A stretch of 64,000 bases of DNA from JAFIEN01 sp051859505 (GTDB lineage: Bacteria; Pseudomonadota; Alphaproteobacteria; Rhodobacterales; Rhodobacteraceae), in NCBI GenBank assembly GCA_051859505.1, contig JBHYFN010000008.1, forward strand, positions 51,007 to 115,006. Direction: 5' to 3'. Position numbers and translations under genes: made by a program. Shown piece by piece: positions 42,371 to 50,381 of this stretch; position 1 is the stretch's first letter; each line of letters begins with the position of its first letter. A model generated the notes under the pieces. That model did no database searches. It worked only from the letters and a program-made list of their open reading frames with translations, and was not told the DNA's origin.

Positions 42371-43705
42371 TCACCAGTTGTCCTTGAACCACTTGAGCGC
42401 CCGCCGCAGCGATCGCCCGTTGTAGCGTTCGGCGGGCACTTCGAAATCCCACCACTCGTCCTGCGGATGCGCCGCGAACAGCGCAAGCCCCACCGCGCCG
42501 GAAAAGGCAGGCCCCGTCGCCGCTTGCGGCAGGCCCTGCACCCGCAGGGGCCGCCCCAACCGGACCTGATGGCCCAGGATGCGCGAGGCCAGCCCCTCGA
42601 GCCCGGTGATCTGGCTGCCGCCCCCGGTCAGCACGATGGACTGGCCGGGCAGATGCTCGAAGCCTGCGGCATCCAGCCGCGCGCGCACCTCTTCGAAGAT
42701 CTCCTCGACGCGCGGGCGCATGATGCCGATCAGCTCGGCCCGGCTGACGGTGCGGCGGTCGCGCTCCCAGTCGCCGGTTTCGCCGCCGGTCTCGATCATC
42801 TCGCGGTCGTCCATGCCGGTGGCCACGACGCCGCCGTAGAAGGTCTTGATCCGCTCGGCGACCGACAGCGGCACCTGCAGGCCCATCGAGATGTCCGAGG
42901 TGACGTGATCGCCCCCCATCCGCACCGAATCCGCATAGATCATGTGCTTGCGCATGAAGATCGAGATGCCGGTCGACCCGCCGCCAAGGTCGATGCAGGC
43001 CGCGCCAAGCTCCTGTTCATCCTCGACCAGCGAGGAAATCCCCGAGACATAGGCCGAAGAGGCCAGCCCCGCGAGTTCGAGGTCGCAGCGCTTGATGCAG
43101 TAAAGCAGGTTCTCGATCGAGGCGGCATCCACCGTCAGCAGATGCAGATCCGTGGTCAGCCGGTTGCCGATCTGGCCGCGCGGATCGGACAGGCCGCTGC
43201 GGTGATCCAGCGCGAAATTCACCGGATGGGCGTGCAGCACCTCGCGGTCGGTGCCGAAATCGGGCAGGTCGCAGGCGGCCAGAACCCGGCCGATATCCTG
43301 CTCGCTGACCGCCCGCCCCTCGACCGAGACCTCGCCATCCAGCCCGTAGGACCGCGGCCGCGCCCCCGAGAAACAGGCGATCACGTGATCGACCCGGACC
43401 TGCGCCATCTTCTGCGCCGAGTTGAGCGCGGTGCGGATCGCGCGCTCGGTTTCCTGCATCGCGTCCACCTCGCCGAAGCGCACGCCGCGCGACCGGGTGG
43501 TCGCGGCGCCGATCACCCGGAAGGCGGATTGGCCTGCCATCGACCCCACACCATCCGCCGCGCCGAACCGTTCCGGCCCGTCGAAACGCAGGACAAGGCA
43601 GGCGATCTTCGAGGTGCCGACATCGAGGATCGCCACCACGCCGCGCTGCAGGGCTGCCCGGCGCATGTTCCGCATCGTCCTTTGGCTTTGATAGAGTTCT
43701 CGCAT
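42371..43705 (-). CDS. ftsA: cell division protein FtsA
   Basis: A 444-residue actin-like ATPase tethering FtsZ to the membrane. Motifs: AILDVGTSKIACLVL (phosphate 1), CIDLGGGSTGISIF (phosphate 2), IVLTGGGSQITGLEGLA (adenosine), and a C-terminal amphipathic membrane-targeting helix RRALKWFKDNW. The start ATG giving MRELYQSQRTMRN lies 10 nt after ftsQ. Gene order ftsQ-ftsA-ftsZ is canonical. Confidence 0.96.
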   Translation of the reverse strand: MRELYQSQRTMRNMRRAALQRGVVAILDVGTSKIACLVLRFDGPERFGAADGVGSMAGQSAFRVIGAATTRSRGVRFGEVDAMQETERAIRTALNSAQKMAQVRVDHVIACFSGARPRSYGLDGEVSVEGRAVSEQDIGRVLAACDLPDFGTDREVLHAHPVNFALDHRSGLSDPRGQIGNRLTTDLHLLTVDAASIENLLYCIKRCDLELAGLASSAYVSGISSLVEDEQELGAACIDLGGGSTGISIFMRKHMIYADSVRMGGDHVTSDISMGLQVPLSVAERIKTFYGGVVATGMDDREMIETGGETGDWERDRRTVSRAELIGIMRPRVEEIFEEVRARLDAAGFEHLPGQSIVLTGGGSQITGLEGLASRILGHQVRLGRPLRVQGLPQAATGPAFSGAVGLALFAAHPQDEWWDFEVPAERYNGRSLRRALKWFKDNW

Positions 43706-43715
43706 GGCGTCCCCG

Positions 43716-44606
43716 TCAGTCCATCGCTGTTGCCGAGATATTCCGAAGCACGTTGAGAGCCGGGCGATTGACCCGGATCGTCGGCCGCGCCGCATCGCGC
43801 ATGTCCACGACCGAGATGTCGCGCGACAGCATGTCCTGCGCCTCGTGCAGGGCGATGACGCGTTGCAGGGCGGCGACCGGATCATCTTCGGGCAGAAGGA
43901 TGCGCTGGTCGCGGTCCAGCACCATGTCCCAGCGCCGCTCGCCCATCCGCACAAGGCCGCGCACCCGGTCCGACACGGGTGCTGCCGCGCGGAACAGGGC
44001 GATGGCCTCGAGGATGTATTCCTTGGCGCCGTCGCCGGCGATCAGCGGCAGATCCGCCCGGTCCGCGCGCGACAGGATCATGCCCGTCATCGCGCCGTCA
44101 TTGTCGATCAGCCGCAGCCCGTCGACATAGCGCCAGACGGCCACCGGCACGCGCTCGACCACCGCCACCTCGAGCGTGCCGCCCGACCGGATCCGCACCG
44201 TCACCGCATCCACGGCGGTCAGCTCGCCCACCGCCGCGCGCAGGGCATCAAGCTCGATCTCGAAGGACGAGACGGGAAACTCCACCTCGACCAGCCCCTC
44301 GATCGCCTGCTGCAGGGCCAGCTGCGCGCCCACGATCTCGAGCCCCGAGACCATGAATTCGGGCCGGGTCGTGATCATCTCGCGCAGCGCCTCTGCCTGC
44401 GCGGTGACGAGGGCGCGATTGTCCGGCTTGGCCGCCCAGAGCGCCACCGCCCCCGCGATCAGCACCAGCGGCAGGCCAAAGCGCAGGCCGATCCGAAAGA
44501 CCGGCGTCAGCATCATCCGCTGATAGCGATAGTCCCAGCGCGAAGGCGCCGGATCGCGCCGGGCGGGCGGGTCCGACGGGGCGGTGCGGCGTCTCAGCGG
44601 GAACAT
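43716..44606 (-). CDS. ftsQ: cell division protein FtsQ
   Basis: A 296-residue bitopic protein: basic cytoplasmic N-terminus, one transmembrane helix at about residues 45-63 (FGLPLVLIAGAVALWAA), a POTRA domain (FMVSGLEIVGAQLALQQAIEG, in part) and a beta domain (RIRSGGTLEVAVVERVPVAVW, in part; LPLIAGDGAKEYI). It links early and late divisome proteins. The start overlaps the ddl 3' end by 13 nt, and ftsA follows after 10 nt. Confidence 0.94.
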   Translation of the reverse strand: MFPLRRRTAPSDPPARRDPAPSRWDYRYQRMMLTPVFRIGLRFGLPLVLIAGAVALWAAKPDNRALVTAQAEALREMITTRPEFMVSGLEIVGAQLALQQAIEGLVEVEFPVSSFEIELDALRAAVGELTAVDAVTVRIRSGGTLEVAVVERVPVAVWRYVDGLRLIDNDGAMTGMILSRADRADLPLIAGDGAKEYILEAIALFRAAAPVSDRVRGLVRMGERRWDMVLDRDQRILLPEDDPVAALQRVIALHEAQDMLSRDISVVDMRDAARPTIRVNRPALNVLRNISATAMD

Positions 44607-45508
44607 GAGGCGTCCTCCACCAGCCAGCGGCACAGATCGGGAAAGGAAAAGCCGGCATGGGCGGCCTGTTCGGGCGCAAGCGAGGTGGGCGTCATGCCGG
44701 GCTGGGTATTGGTCTCGAGCAGGATCAGACCGTCCAGCCCGCGCGCCTCGTCCCAGCGGAAATCGGTCCGGCTCAGGCCCCGGCAGCCCAGCGCCCGATG
44801 CGCGCGCAGCGCATAGTCAAGGCAGGCGTCGAACACATCGGCGGGCACCTCGGCCGGGATCACGTGATGCGACCCGCCGGGGGCATATTTCGCGTGATAG
44901 TCATACCAGCCCGTGGTCTGGATATCGGTGACGGTCAGGGGCCGGTCGCCCATCACGGCGGTGGTCAGTTCGCGCCCGGGCACGAAGGCCTCGACCATCA
45001 CGGTTTCGGGCATGTCGTCGGAAAGCTGCGGCGGGCCGTTGGCGGCCTCATGCACCAGATAGACGCCGACGCTGGAGCCTTCGTTGTTGGGCTTGACCAC
45101 ATAGGGCGGCGCCATCACATGCGCGGCCCGCACCTCGTCGCGCCGGGCCAGCAGGCTGTCGACGACCGGCAGTCCGGCCATGCGATAGGCGGCCTTGGTG
45201 CGCTCCTTGTCCATCGCCAGAGCCGAGGACAGCACCCCCGAATGGGTATAGGGGATGCCCAGCCATTCCAGCAGGCCCTGAACGCAGCCATCCTCGCCCC
45301 AGCGGCCATGCAGCGCATTGAAGGCGACATCGGGGGCGATCTGTTGCAGGCGCGCGGCAAGGTCGGGGCCGGCATCGACCTCGACCACCTCGTATCCTGC
45401 CGTCCGCAACGCCGCCGCGCATTCACGCCCCGAAGACAGCGACACTTCGCGTTCGACCGAAGCGCCACCCATCAGCACGGCAACCTTGGGATGTGTCCTG
45501 CTCGACAT
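44594..45508 (-). CDS. ddl: D-alanine--D-alanine ligase
   Basis: A 304-residue ATP-grasp ligase making D-Ala-D-Ala. VAVLMGGASVEREVSLSSG, ALHGRWGEDGCVQGLLE, YVVKPNNEGSSVGV (ATP-binding Lys) and LLETNTQPGMTPTSL (metal ligands) are all present. The ATG at 45508 is preferred over an in-frame GTG at 45514 because of AAGG 8 nt upstream. It overlaps ftsQ by 13 nt. The Tyr/Phe at the specificity position was not resolved by eye. Confidence 0.96.
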   Translation of the reverse strand: MSSRTHPKVAVLMGGASVEREVSLSSGRECAAALRTAGYEVVEVDAGPDLAARLQQIAPDVAFNALHGRWGEDGCVQGLLEWLGIPYTHSGVLSSALAMDKERTKAAYRMAGLPVVDSLLARRDEVRAAHVMAPPYVVKPNNEGSSVGVYLVHEAANGPPQLSDDMPETVMVEAFVPGRELTTAVMGDRPLTVTDIQTTGWYDYHAKYAPGGSHHVIPAEVPADVFDACLDYALRAHRALGCRGLSRTDFRWDEARGLDGLILLETNTQPGMTPTSLAPEQAAHAGFSFPDLCRWLVEDASCSR

Positions 45509-45601
45509 TCCCACTGCCTTTTTTGCGGGTCTTTGTCTCGACCCGTCTGTTCTGTCCGGCCCTTGCCCGGGGCCACCCCGTTTGCGGGGCCTTTTCTGCC
45601 A

Positions 45602-46570
45602 TCAGCCGGGGGGCGGTTCCGGTTCCTCGCCTGTCGACGCACCGATCCTGCGCCCCACGCGCATGATTTCCCATTCTAGCGTGATCCCGCTGGTGGCGTA
45701 AACCCTCTTGCGCACGTCTTCGCCGAGGTTTTCCAGATCTTCGGCCGTGGCCGAGCCGGTATTGGTCAGAAAGTTGGCGTGTTTCTCGTTCATCACCGCG
45801 CCACCCAGCCGCGCGCCGCGCATGCCCGCCTCCTCGATCAGCTTCCAGGCCTTGAGGTCATGGGTATCGTCGGCCCGGCCGGTGCTGGAATAGCCGGAGG
45901 GGTTGCGGAAGGTCGACCCGGCGGTGCGGTCGCGCACGGGCTGGGTCGCGTCGCGCCGGGCGAGTTGATCCTCCATCCGCGCGGCAAGCTCTGCAGGATC
46001 GCCCGGCGGCGGGGCGAGGGTCGCGTCAAGGATCACCGCCCCCTCCGGCAGGGTCGAGCGGCGATAGCCAAGGGCCAGATCGGCGGCCGGCAGGGTGACG
46101 ATCCGCCCGTCCCGAAGCGCCACCGTCACGCTGACCAGAACATCGGCCATATAGGCGCCGTAGCAGCCCGCATTCATCCGCACCGCCCCGCCGATACTGC
46201 CGGGAATGGTGCGCAGGAAGGTCAGGTCAAGCCCCGCCTCGGCCGCGCGGCGCGCCACATGGGCATCCAGCGCCGCCGCCCCGGCGTGCAGATGCGCGCC
46301 CTCGACCGTGATCGCGTTGAAGCCCCGCCCCAGCCGGATCACCACGCCCGCAAGCCCGCCATCGCGCACGATCAGGTTGGAACCGACGCCCATCGCAAAG
46401 ACCGGCACCGCCGGGTCAAGCGCGGCGAGAAAGCCGGCAAGATCCTCGGCATCGGCGGGCTGAAAGAACATGTCGGCCGGGCCACCGACCCGCAGCCAGG
46501 TCAGATCGGCCAGCGCGCGACCGGGCGTCAGGGTGCCGCGCACGCTGGGCCAGTCACTCTCCGTTGCCAT
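45602..46570 (-). CDS. murB: UDP-N-acetylenolpyruvoylglucosamine reductase
   Basis: A 322-residue type I/II-like FAD enzyme reducing UDP-GlcNAc-enolpyruvate. FAD-binding ALADLTWLRVGGPADMF and GVGSNLIVRDGG, the RTIPGSIGGAVRMNAGCYG signature, and GSTFRNPSG with the catalytic Ser followed by AWKLIEEAGMRG. A late Glu (SGITLEWEI) completes the site. The ATG at 46570 has GGGAGGT upstream; the TTG one codon earlier is rejected. The start overlaps the upstream small membrane gene by 17 nt. Confidence 0.96.
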   Translation of the reverse strand: MATESDWPSVRGTLTPGRALADLTWLRVGGPADMFFQPADAEDLAGFLAALDPAVPVFAMGVGSNLIVRDGGLAGVVIRLGRGFNAITVEGAHLHAGAAALDAHVARRAAEAGLDLTFLRTIPGSIGGAVRMNAGCYGAYMADVLVSVTVALRDGRIVTLPAADLALGYRRSTLPEGAVILDATLAPPPGDPAELAARMEDQLARRDATQPVRDRTAGSTFRNPSGYSSTGRADDTHDLKAWKLIEEAGMRGARLGGAVMNEKHANFLTNTGSATAEDLENLGEDVRKRVYATSGITLEWEIMRVGRRIGASTGEEPEPPPG

Positions 46571-46856
46571 CAAGTACCTCCCTGCGCCTGCGCGCCTGCC
46601 AGCTGCCGATCAGGGCGCCGATGATGCCCCCCAGCGTGGCCGGCAGAAGATAGAGCACCGCAATCAGCAGGACGCCCAGCCCCTCGAGCCATTCCCGCCC
46701 GCTCGCGCGCTGGAACATCACCACGGTCGCGATCGCAAGGGCCAGGAGGCAGGCCAGGGTCAGGATGCGCCAGCCGGCGCGCGCGGTCAGGAACAGGGCA
46801 AAGCCGGCCAGCAGGCTTGACCCGAGGGGAAACAGGAAAGGATAGTACTCGTCCAT
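46554..46856 (-). CDS. small membrane protein in the mur cluster
   Basis: A 100-residue protein with three predicted transmembrane helices (about 5-25, 30-47 and 60-85; LLAGFALFLTA, ILTLACLLALAIATVVMF, GLGVLLIAVLYLLPATLGG) and a basic cytoplasmic tail ARRRREVLDGNGE. I recognise no family. Its stop overlaps the murB start by 17 nt, so it is coupled to murB. A role in the murein/division cluster is inferred from position. Confidence 0.75.
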   Translation of the reverse strand: MDEYYPFLFPLGSSLLAGFALFLTARAGWRILTLACLLALAIATVVMFQRASGREWLEGLGVLLIAVLYLLPATLGGIIGALIGSWQARRRREVLDGNGE

Positions 46857-46924
46857 GGTCTCCTTTAGCCCGGCCCGGCCCTTACGGTCCAGTAGGGGCC
46901 ACCGCCGACGCGGCCGGCGCCGGC

Positions 46925-47173
46925 TCAGTCCCTGATCTGCCGACGCGCCCAGCGGCCAAGGTAGATCAGCGGCCAGCGCAGGATCGAGGCGCCCGCGGCA
47001 AGCGCGATCAGCCCGATCACGGGGCCGTTCTCATAGGTGACCCAGCCCAGAAGCGGCACGCCCAGCGCGATCAGGATGTAGGCCCGGCTCCAGTGGTTGT
47101 CGCGGCTGGGCAGAAGGGCCAGGACATTGGCAAGAACCAGCCACAGAAGCGCAAGGACAAGCGAAAGGGTCAT
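46925..47173 (-). CDS. DUF2484 family membrane protein
   Basis: An 82-residue protein with two or three transmembrane helices (LVLALLWLVLANVLALLP, AYILIALGVPLLGWVTY, VIGLIALAAGASILRWPLIY) and the IYLGRWARR end typical of DUF2484. In Rhodobacterales this family sits between murC and murB, as here. Function unknown. Confidence 0.88.
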   Translation of the reverse strand: MTLSLVLALLWLVLANVLALLPSRDNHWSRAYILIALGVPLLGWVTYENGPVIGLIALAAGASILRWPLIYLGRWARRQIRD

Positions 47174-47212
47174 CTCAGGGGCCTTTCGGGCAGGGTCGGC
47201 GGGCGAGCGGGG

Positions 47213-47563
47213 TCATGCGGCTTCGCCATCGCTTCGCCGCCCCGGATGCGGATCGTGCAGCGCAAGATCAGCGCCGGGCAGACGCCGGGCGATCTGGGCG
47301 CGCGCATGGGCAAGCGCCGGGCCGAGGCCGCCGTTGCGCAGCAGGCGGGCGAGATCGGCCAGATGCGCCGGATAGACGGTGATGGCGATGCCGGTGGCGA
47401 AAAGCGCGGGCAGCCAGCCTTGGGTGAGGAGGGCGAAGAGCACCAGAAGCGGTGCCGCGGCAAACAGCGAAAGGCTGGCCCGCCGGCGCCAGTCGGCGGG
47501 GGCAAAGCTGTTGAGCCCGGTCAGGCCGAGCCAGATCATCATCAGGATAAAGGCGGTGCTCAT
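47213..47563 (-). CDS. small membrane protein between murC and murB
   Basis: A 116-residue protein with two or three helices in the first 60 residues (TAFILMMIWLGLTGLNSF, LSLFAAAPLLVLFALLTQGWL in part, ALFATGIAITVYPA) and a disordered basic tail. Distantly like DUF2484 in shape (TGLNSFAPADWRRR) but not clearly a member. It is 39 nt upstream of the DUF2484 gene and 177 nt downstream of murC. Confidence 0.7.
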   Translation of the reverse strand: MSTAFILMMIWLGLTGLNSFAPADWRRRASLSLFAAAPLLVLFALLTQGWLPALFATGIAITVYPAHLADLARLLRNGGLGPALAHARAQIARRLPGADLALHDPHPGRRSDGEAA

Positions 47564-47647
47564 GGGATTTTCCCCTTTGTTGCTGCTCGAGTGCCGTTCC
47601 AGTCAGACCCCCGGTCCGGGGGCTTCAGTCTCCATCTCCATCAAGCT

Positions 47648-47666
47648 GGAAATTTGCAAAATTTCC
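47648..47666. repeat. AT-core palindrome, copy 4
   Basis: Arms GGAAATTT and AAATTTCC around GCA, between the small membrane gene and murC. Same TTTGCAAA core as the trio in the sdaA-carD gap. Confidence 0.8.
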
Positions 47667-47712
47667 CTTATCCTTACGCCCTGCCGCCGCGCGCGAGGCC
47701 GGGCGGGGGGAT

Positions 47713-47736
47713 GCGGAAATTTGGCCAAATTTCCGC
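47713..47736. repeat. AT-core palindrome, copy 5
   Basis: A perfect 24-nt palindrome with arms GCGGAAATTTGG and its reverse complement, without spacer, ending 4 nt before the murC stop codon region. Core TTTGGCCAAA instead of TTTGCAAA. Confidence 0.85.
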
Positions 47737-47740
47737 CCCC

Positions 47741-49171
47741 TCAGGTCCAGCCCGCGGCGCGCAGCCGGTCGGGCAGAGCATTGGCCCAGAGGCTGATCGT
47801 GCCCGCCCCAAGGCAGACCACGATGTCACCCGGCCGCGCCTGTTCGCGCACCAGACGCTCCAGATCCTCCTCGTCGATCACCGCGCGGGCGTGGCGATGG
47901 CCGTGCCGGATCAGCCCCGCCACAAGATCGTCGCGGCCCGCGCCTTCGATCGGCGCCTCTCCGGCGGAATAGATCTCGGAAATGCCCACGACATCCGCCT
48001 CGTTGAAACAGGCGCAGAAATCCTCGAACAGATTGTGCAGCCGCGAATAGCGATGCGGCTGATGCACGGCGATCACCCGCCCTTCGCTGGCCTGCCGCGC
48101 GGCCCTGAGCACGGCCGCGATCTCGACCGGGTGGTGGCCGTAATCGTCGATGATCGTCACCCCGCCGACCTCGCCCACCCGGGTGAACCGGCGGTTCACG
48201 CCTGCGAAGGCGGCCAGCGCGGTGCGGATCTCGTCCTTCGACATGCCGAGGTGACGGGCCACCGCAATCGCCGCCAGCGCGTTCGAGACGTTGTGATCGC
48301 CCGGCATCGGCAGGGTCAGCCCCTCGATCCGGTCGTCCTCGGCCTGCAGCGCCACATCGAAATGCGCAACACCCTTCTCGAACCGCAGGCCCAGCGCGCG
48401 CACATCGGCCTGGGCGTTGAAGCCGAAGGTCACGACCCGCCGGTCGGTGATGCGGCCCACAAGCGCCTGCACCTCGGGGTGGTCGGTGCAGCAGACGGCA
48501 AGCCCGTAGAACGGGATGTTCGAGACGAAATCGAGGAACCCCTTGCGCAGGTTTTCGACCGTGCCCCAGTGCTCCATATGTTCGGGGTCGATATTGGTGA
48601 CGATGGCGATGGTGGCGGGCAGGCGGTTGAAGGTGCCGTCGCTTTCATCGGCCTCGACCACCATCCATTCGCCCTGCCCCATCCGCGCATTCGACCCGAA
48701 GCGGTGGATGATCCCGCCGTTCACCACCGTCGGATCGAGGCCGCCCGCATCCAGAAGCGTGGCCACCATCGTCGTCGTCGTGGTCTTGCCATGGGTGCCG
48801 GCCACCGCGACGTTGGATTTCAGCCGCATCAGCTCGCCCAGCATCTCGGCCCGGCGGACCACCGGCAGCTTGCGCCGGCGCGCCTCGTCAAGTTCGGGAT
48901 TGCCGGGCTTGATCGCCGAAGAGATCACGACCACTTCGGCACCCTCGAGATTCTCGACCCGCTGCCCTTCGAAGACGCGCGCGCCCCGCGCCACGAGGCG
49001 CTCGGTGATCTTGCTGGCCTTCTGGTCCGAGCCCTGCACCCGATAGCCCAGATCCAGCAGCACCTCGGCGATGCCCGACATGCCGATGCCTCCGATGCCC
49101 ACGAAATGGATCGGACCGATATCGAGGGGAAGTTTGGTTGCGCTGCTCATCAGGGTGGCCCCGTCCATCAT
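47741..49171 (-). CDS. murC: UDP-N-acetylmuramate--L-alanine ligase
   Basis: A 476-residue MurC. The N-terminal Rossmann domain has HFVGIGGIGMSGIAEVLLDLG, in part; the ATP loop is GTHGKTTTTT, followed by VVEADESDGTF and DDYGHHPVEI, which are MurC signatures. The start at 49171 (MMDGATLMSS) has AAGGAG 7 nt upstream and begins 3 nt before the murG stop; an ATG at 49150 is a possible alternative. The longer frame carries a Pro/Arg repeat that is a shadow of the murG tail. Confidence 0.96.
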   Translation of the reverse strand: MMDGATLMSSATKLPLDIGPIHFVGIGGIGMSGIAEVLLDLGYRVQGSDQKASKITERLVARGARVFEGQRVENLEGAEVVVISSAIKPGNPELDEARRRKLPVVRRAEMLGELMRLKSNVAVAGTHGKTTTTTMVATLLDAGGLDPTVVNGGIIHRFGSNARMGQGEWMVVEADESDGTFNRLPATIAIVTNIDPEHMEHWGTVENLRKGFLDFVSNIPFYGLAVCCTDHPEVQALVGRITDRRVVTFGFNAQADVRALGLRFEKGVAHFDVALQAEDDRIEGLTLPMPGDHNVSNALAAIAVARHLGMSKDEIRTALAAFAGVNRRFTRVGEVGGVTIIDDYGHHPVEIAAVLRAARQASEGRVIAVHQPHRYSRLHNLFEDFCACFNEADVVGISEIYSAGEAPIEGAGRDDLVAGLIRHGHRHARAVIDEEDLERLVREQARPGDIVVCLGAGTISLWANALPDRLRAAGWT

Positions 49172-49172
49172 G

Positions 49173-50381
49173 TCATTGCTCCTTCGCGGTGTCCTTGGGC
49201 GCGGTGTCCTTGGGCGCGGTGTCCTCGGGCGCGGCATCTTCGGGCCCGGTGTCTGCGGGCCCTGCCTCTGGAGACGTGGCGCCTTCAGGATCACGGCCCT
49301 CTGCCAGACGTTCCACCAGATCCGCAAGCCGTGACGCCGCGTCCGGCACGCCGACCGAGAGGGCCGCCGCCGCCATGCCGCCCGCCCGTTCGGGATCCGA
49401 CAGGACGCCCTCGATCGCCGCCGTCAGGGCTGCGGCCTCGAGCCCCGCCTCCGGCAGAAGCACCGCCGCGCCTGCCTCGGTCAGGGCGCGGGCATTGGCG
49501 CTTTGTTCGTCGCGGATGGCGATGGCGAGCGGGATCAGGATCGCGGGGCGGCCGATCACGCTGATATCGGCGACCGAGCTTGCACCGGCGCGGCTGATGA
49601 CAAGCTGCGCCTCGCTCATCCGGGCGGGGATATCGGTGAAGAAGGGTTGCACATCGGCGGGGATCGCGGCTTCTGCATAGAAGGCCTCGACCCGGTCGCG
49701 GTCCTCCTCGCGGGCCTGATGGCTGACGCGGATGTTGCGCCGGATTTCCTCGGGCAGGGCCGCAAGGGCTGCGGGCACCAGGTCCGACAGGATCCGCGCC
49801 CCCTGGCTGCCGCCGATGACAAGGACCGACATCGGATAATCGCCCGGCGGGATATAGGCCGCGCCTGCACGGTCGCGCACCGCGGCGCGGACGGGATTGC
49901 CGGTGTGGATCCCGCGCGCACCATCGGGCAGGGCGGTGGGCCATGTGCCGCAGGCCACGACCGGCACGCGGCGGGCAAAGACCTCGTTCACCCGGCCCAG
50001 GACGCCGTTCTGTTCATGGATCATCCGCGGCAGGCGCAGAAGCGTCGCCGCCGCCATCGCCGGGATCGCGGGATAGCCGCCAAAGCCCACGACCGCCGCG
50101 GGCCGGGCCTTTCGCAGGCTGGAGAGCGCCGCCATCACGCCGCCCGCGATTTGGAACGGCACCGCGAGCCGCGCCATCAGGCCACCGCGCGCGAACGTCG
50201 CGCTGCCCACCTCCTCGACCGCGACGGCCGCGGGAAAACCGCCCGCATAGCGCGCGCCGCGCGCATCGGTCGACAGCCGCACGCGCCAGCCCCGCTCCAG
50301 CATCGCCTCGGCCAGGGCCTGCGCGGGGAACATGTGCCCCCCGGTGCCCCCCGCCGCGATGATGAGAAGCCGGTCGGGCAT
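49173..50381 (-). CDS. murG: UDP-GlcNAc:lipid I GlcNAc transferase MurG, with repeat tail
   Basis: A 402-residue MurG making lipid II at the inner membrane. AAGGTGGHMFPAQALAEAM (residues 9-27), EQNGVLGRVN, VIGGSQGARILSDLVP and SRAGASSVADISVIGRPAI are diagnostic. The catalytic fold ends near residue 365; the remaining residues are an Ala/Pro/Asp/Lys/Thr tail (EDAAPEDTAPKDTAPKDTAK) encoded by five 15-nt tandem units. It begins directly after the ftsW stop (TAGATG) and its end overlaps the murC start by a few bases. Confidence 0.96.
   Translation of the reverse strand: MPDRLLIIAAGGTGGHMFPAQALAEAMLERGWRVRLSTDARGARYAGGFPAAVAVEEVGSATFARGGLMARLAVPFQIAGGVMAALSSLRKARPAAVVGFGGYPAIPAMAAATLLRLPRMIHEQNGVLGRVNEVFARRVPVVACGTWPTALPDGARGIHTGNPVRAAVRDRAGAAYIPPGDYPMSVLVIGGSQGARILSDLVPAALAALPEEIRRNIRVSHQAREEDRDRVEAFYAEAAIPADVQPFFTDIPARMSEAQLVISRAGASSVADISVIGRPAILIPLAIAIRDEQSANARALTEAGAAVLLPEAGLEAAALTAAIEGVLSDPERAGGMAAAALSVGVPDAASRLADLVERLAEGRDPEGATSPEAGPADTGPEDAAPEDTAPKDTAPKDTAKEQ
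49186..49260. repeat. 15-nt tandem array in the murG 3' end
   Basis: Five units of GCGGTGTCCTTGGGC: two identical, three diverging progressively away from the stop codon. It encodes the PEDTA/PKDTA repeat in frame. Copy-number change would alter tail length without frameshift. Confidence 0.85.

Noticed and set aside
40373..43756. 1127-codon plus-strand ORF opposite ftsZ and ftsA
   Set aside because: It is the antisense frame of two unmistakable genes in GC-rich DNA; its product is His/Gly/Arg/Asp-rich with no domain.
46817..49564. 915-codon plus-strand ORF across the murC region
   Set aside because: Antisense to murC and small membrane genes; no recognisable domain and biased composition.
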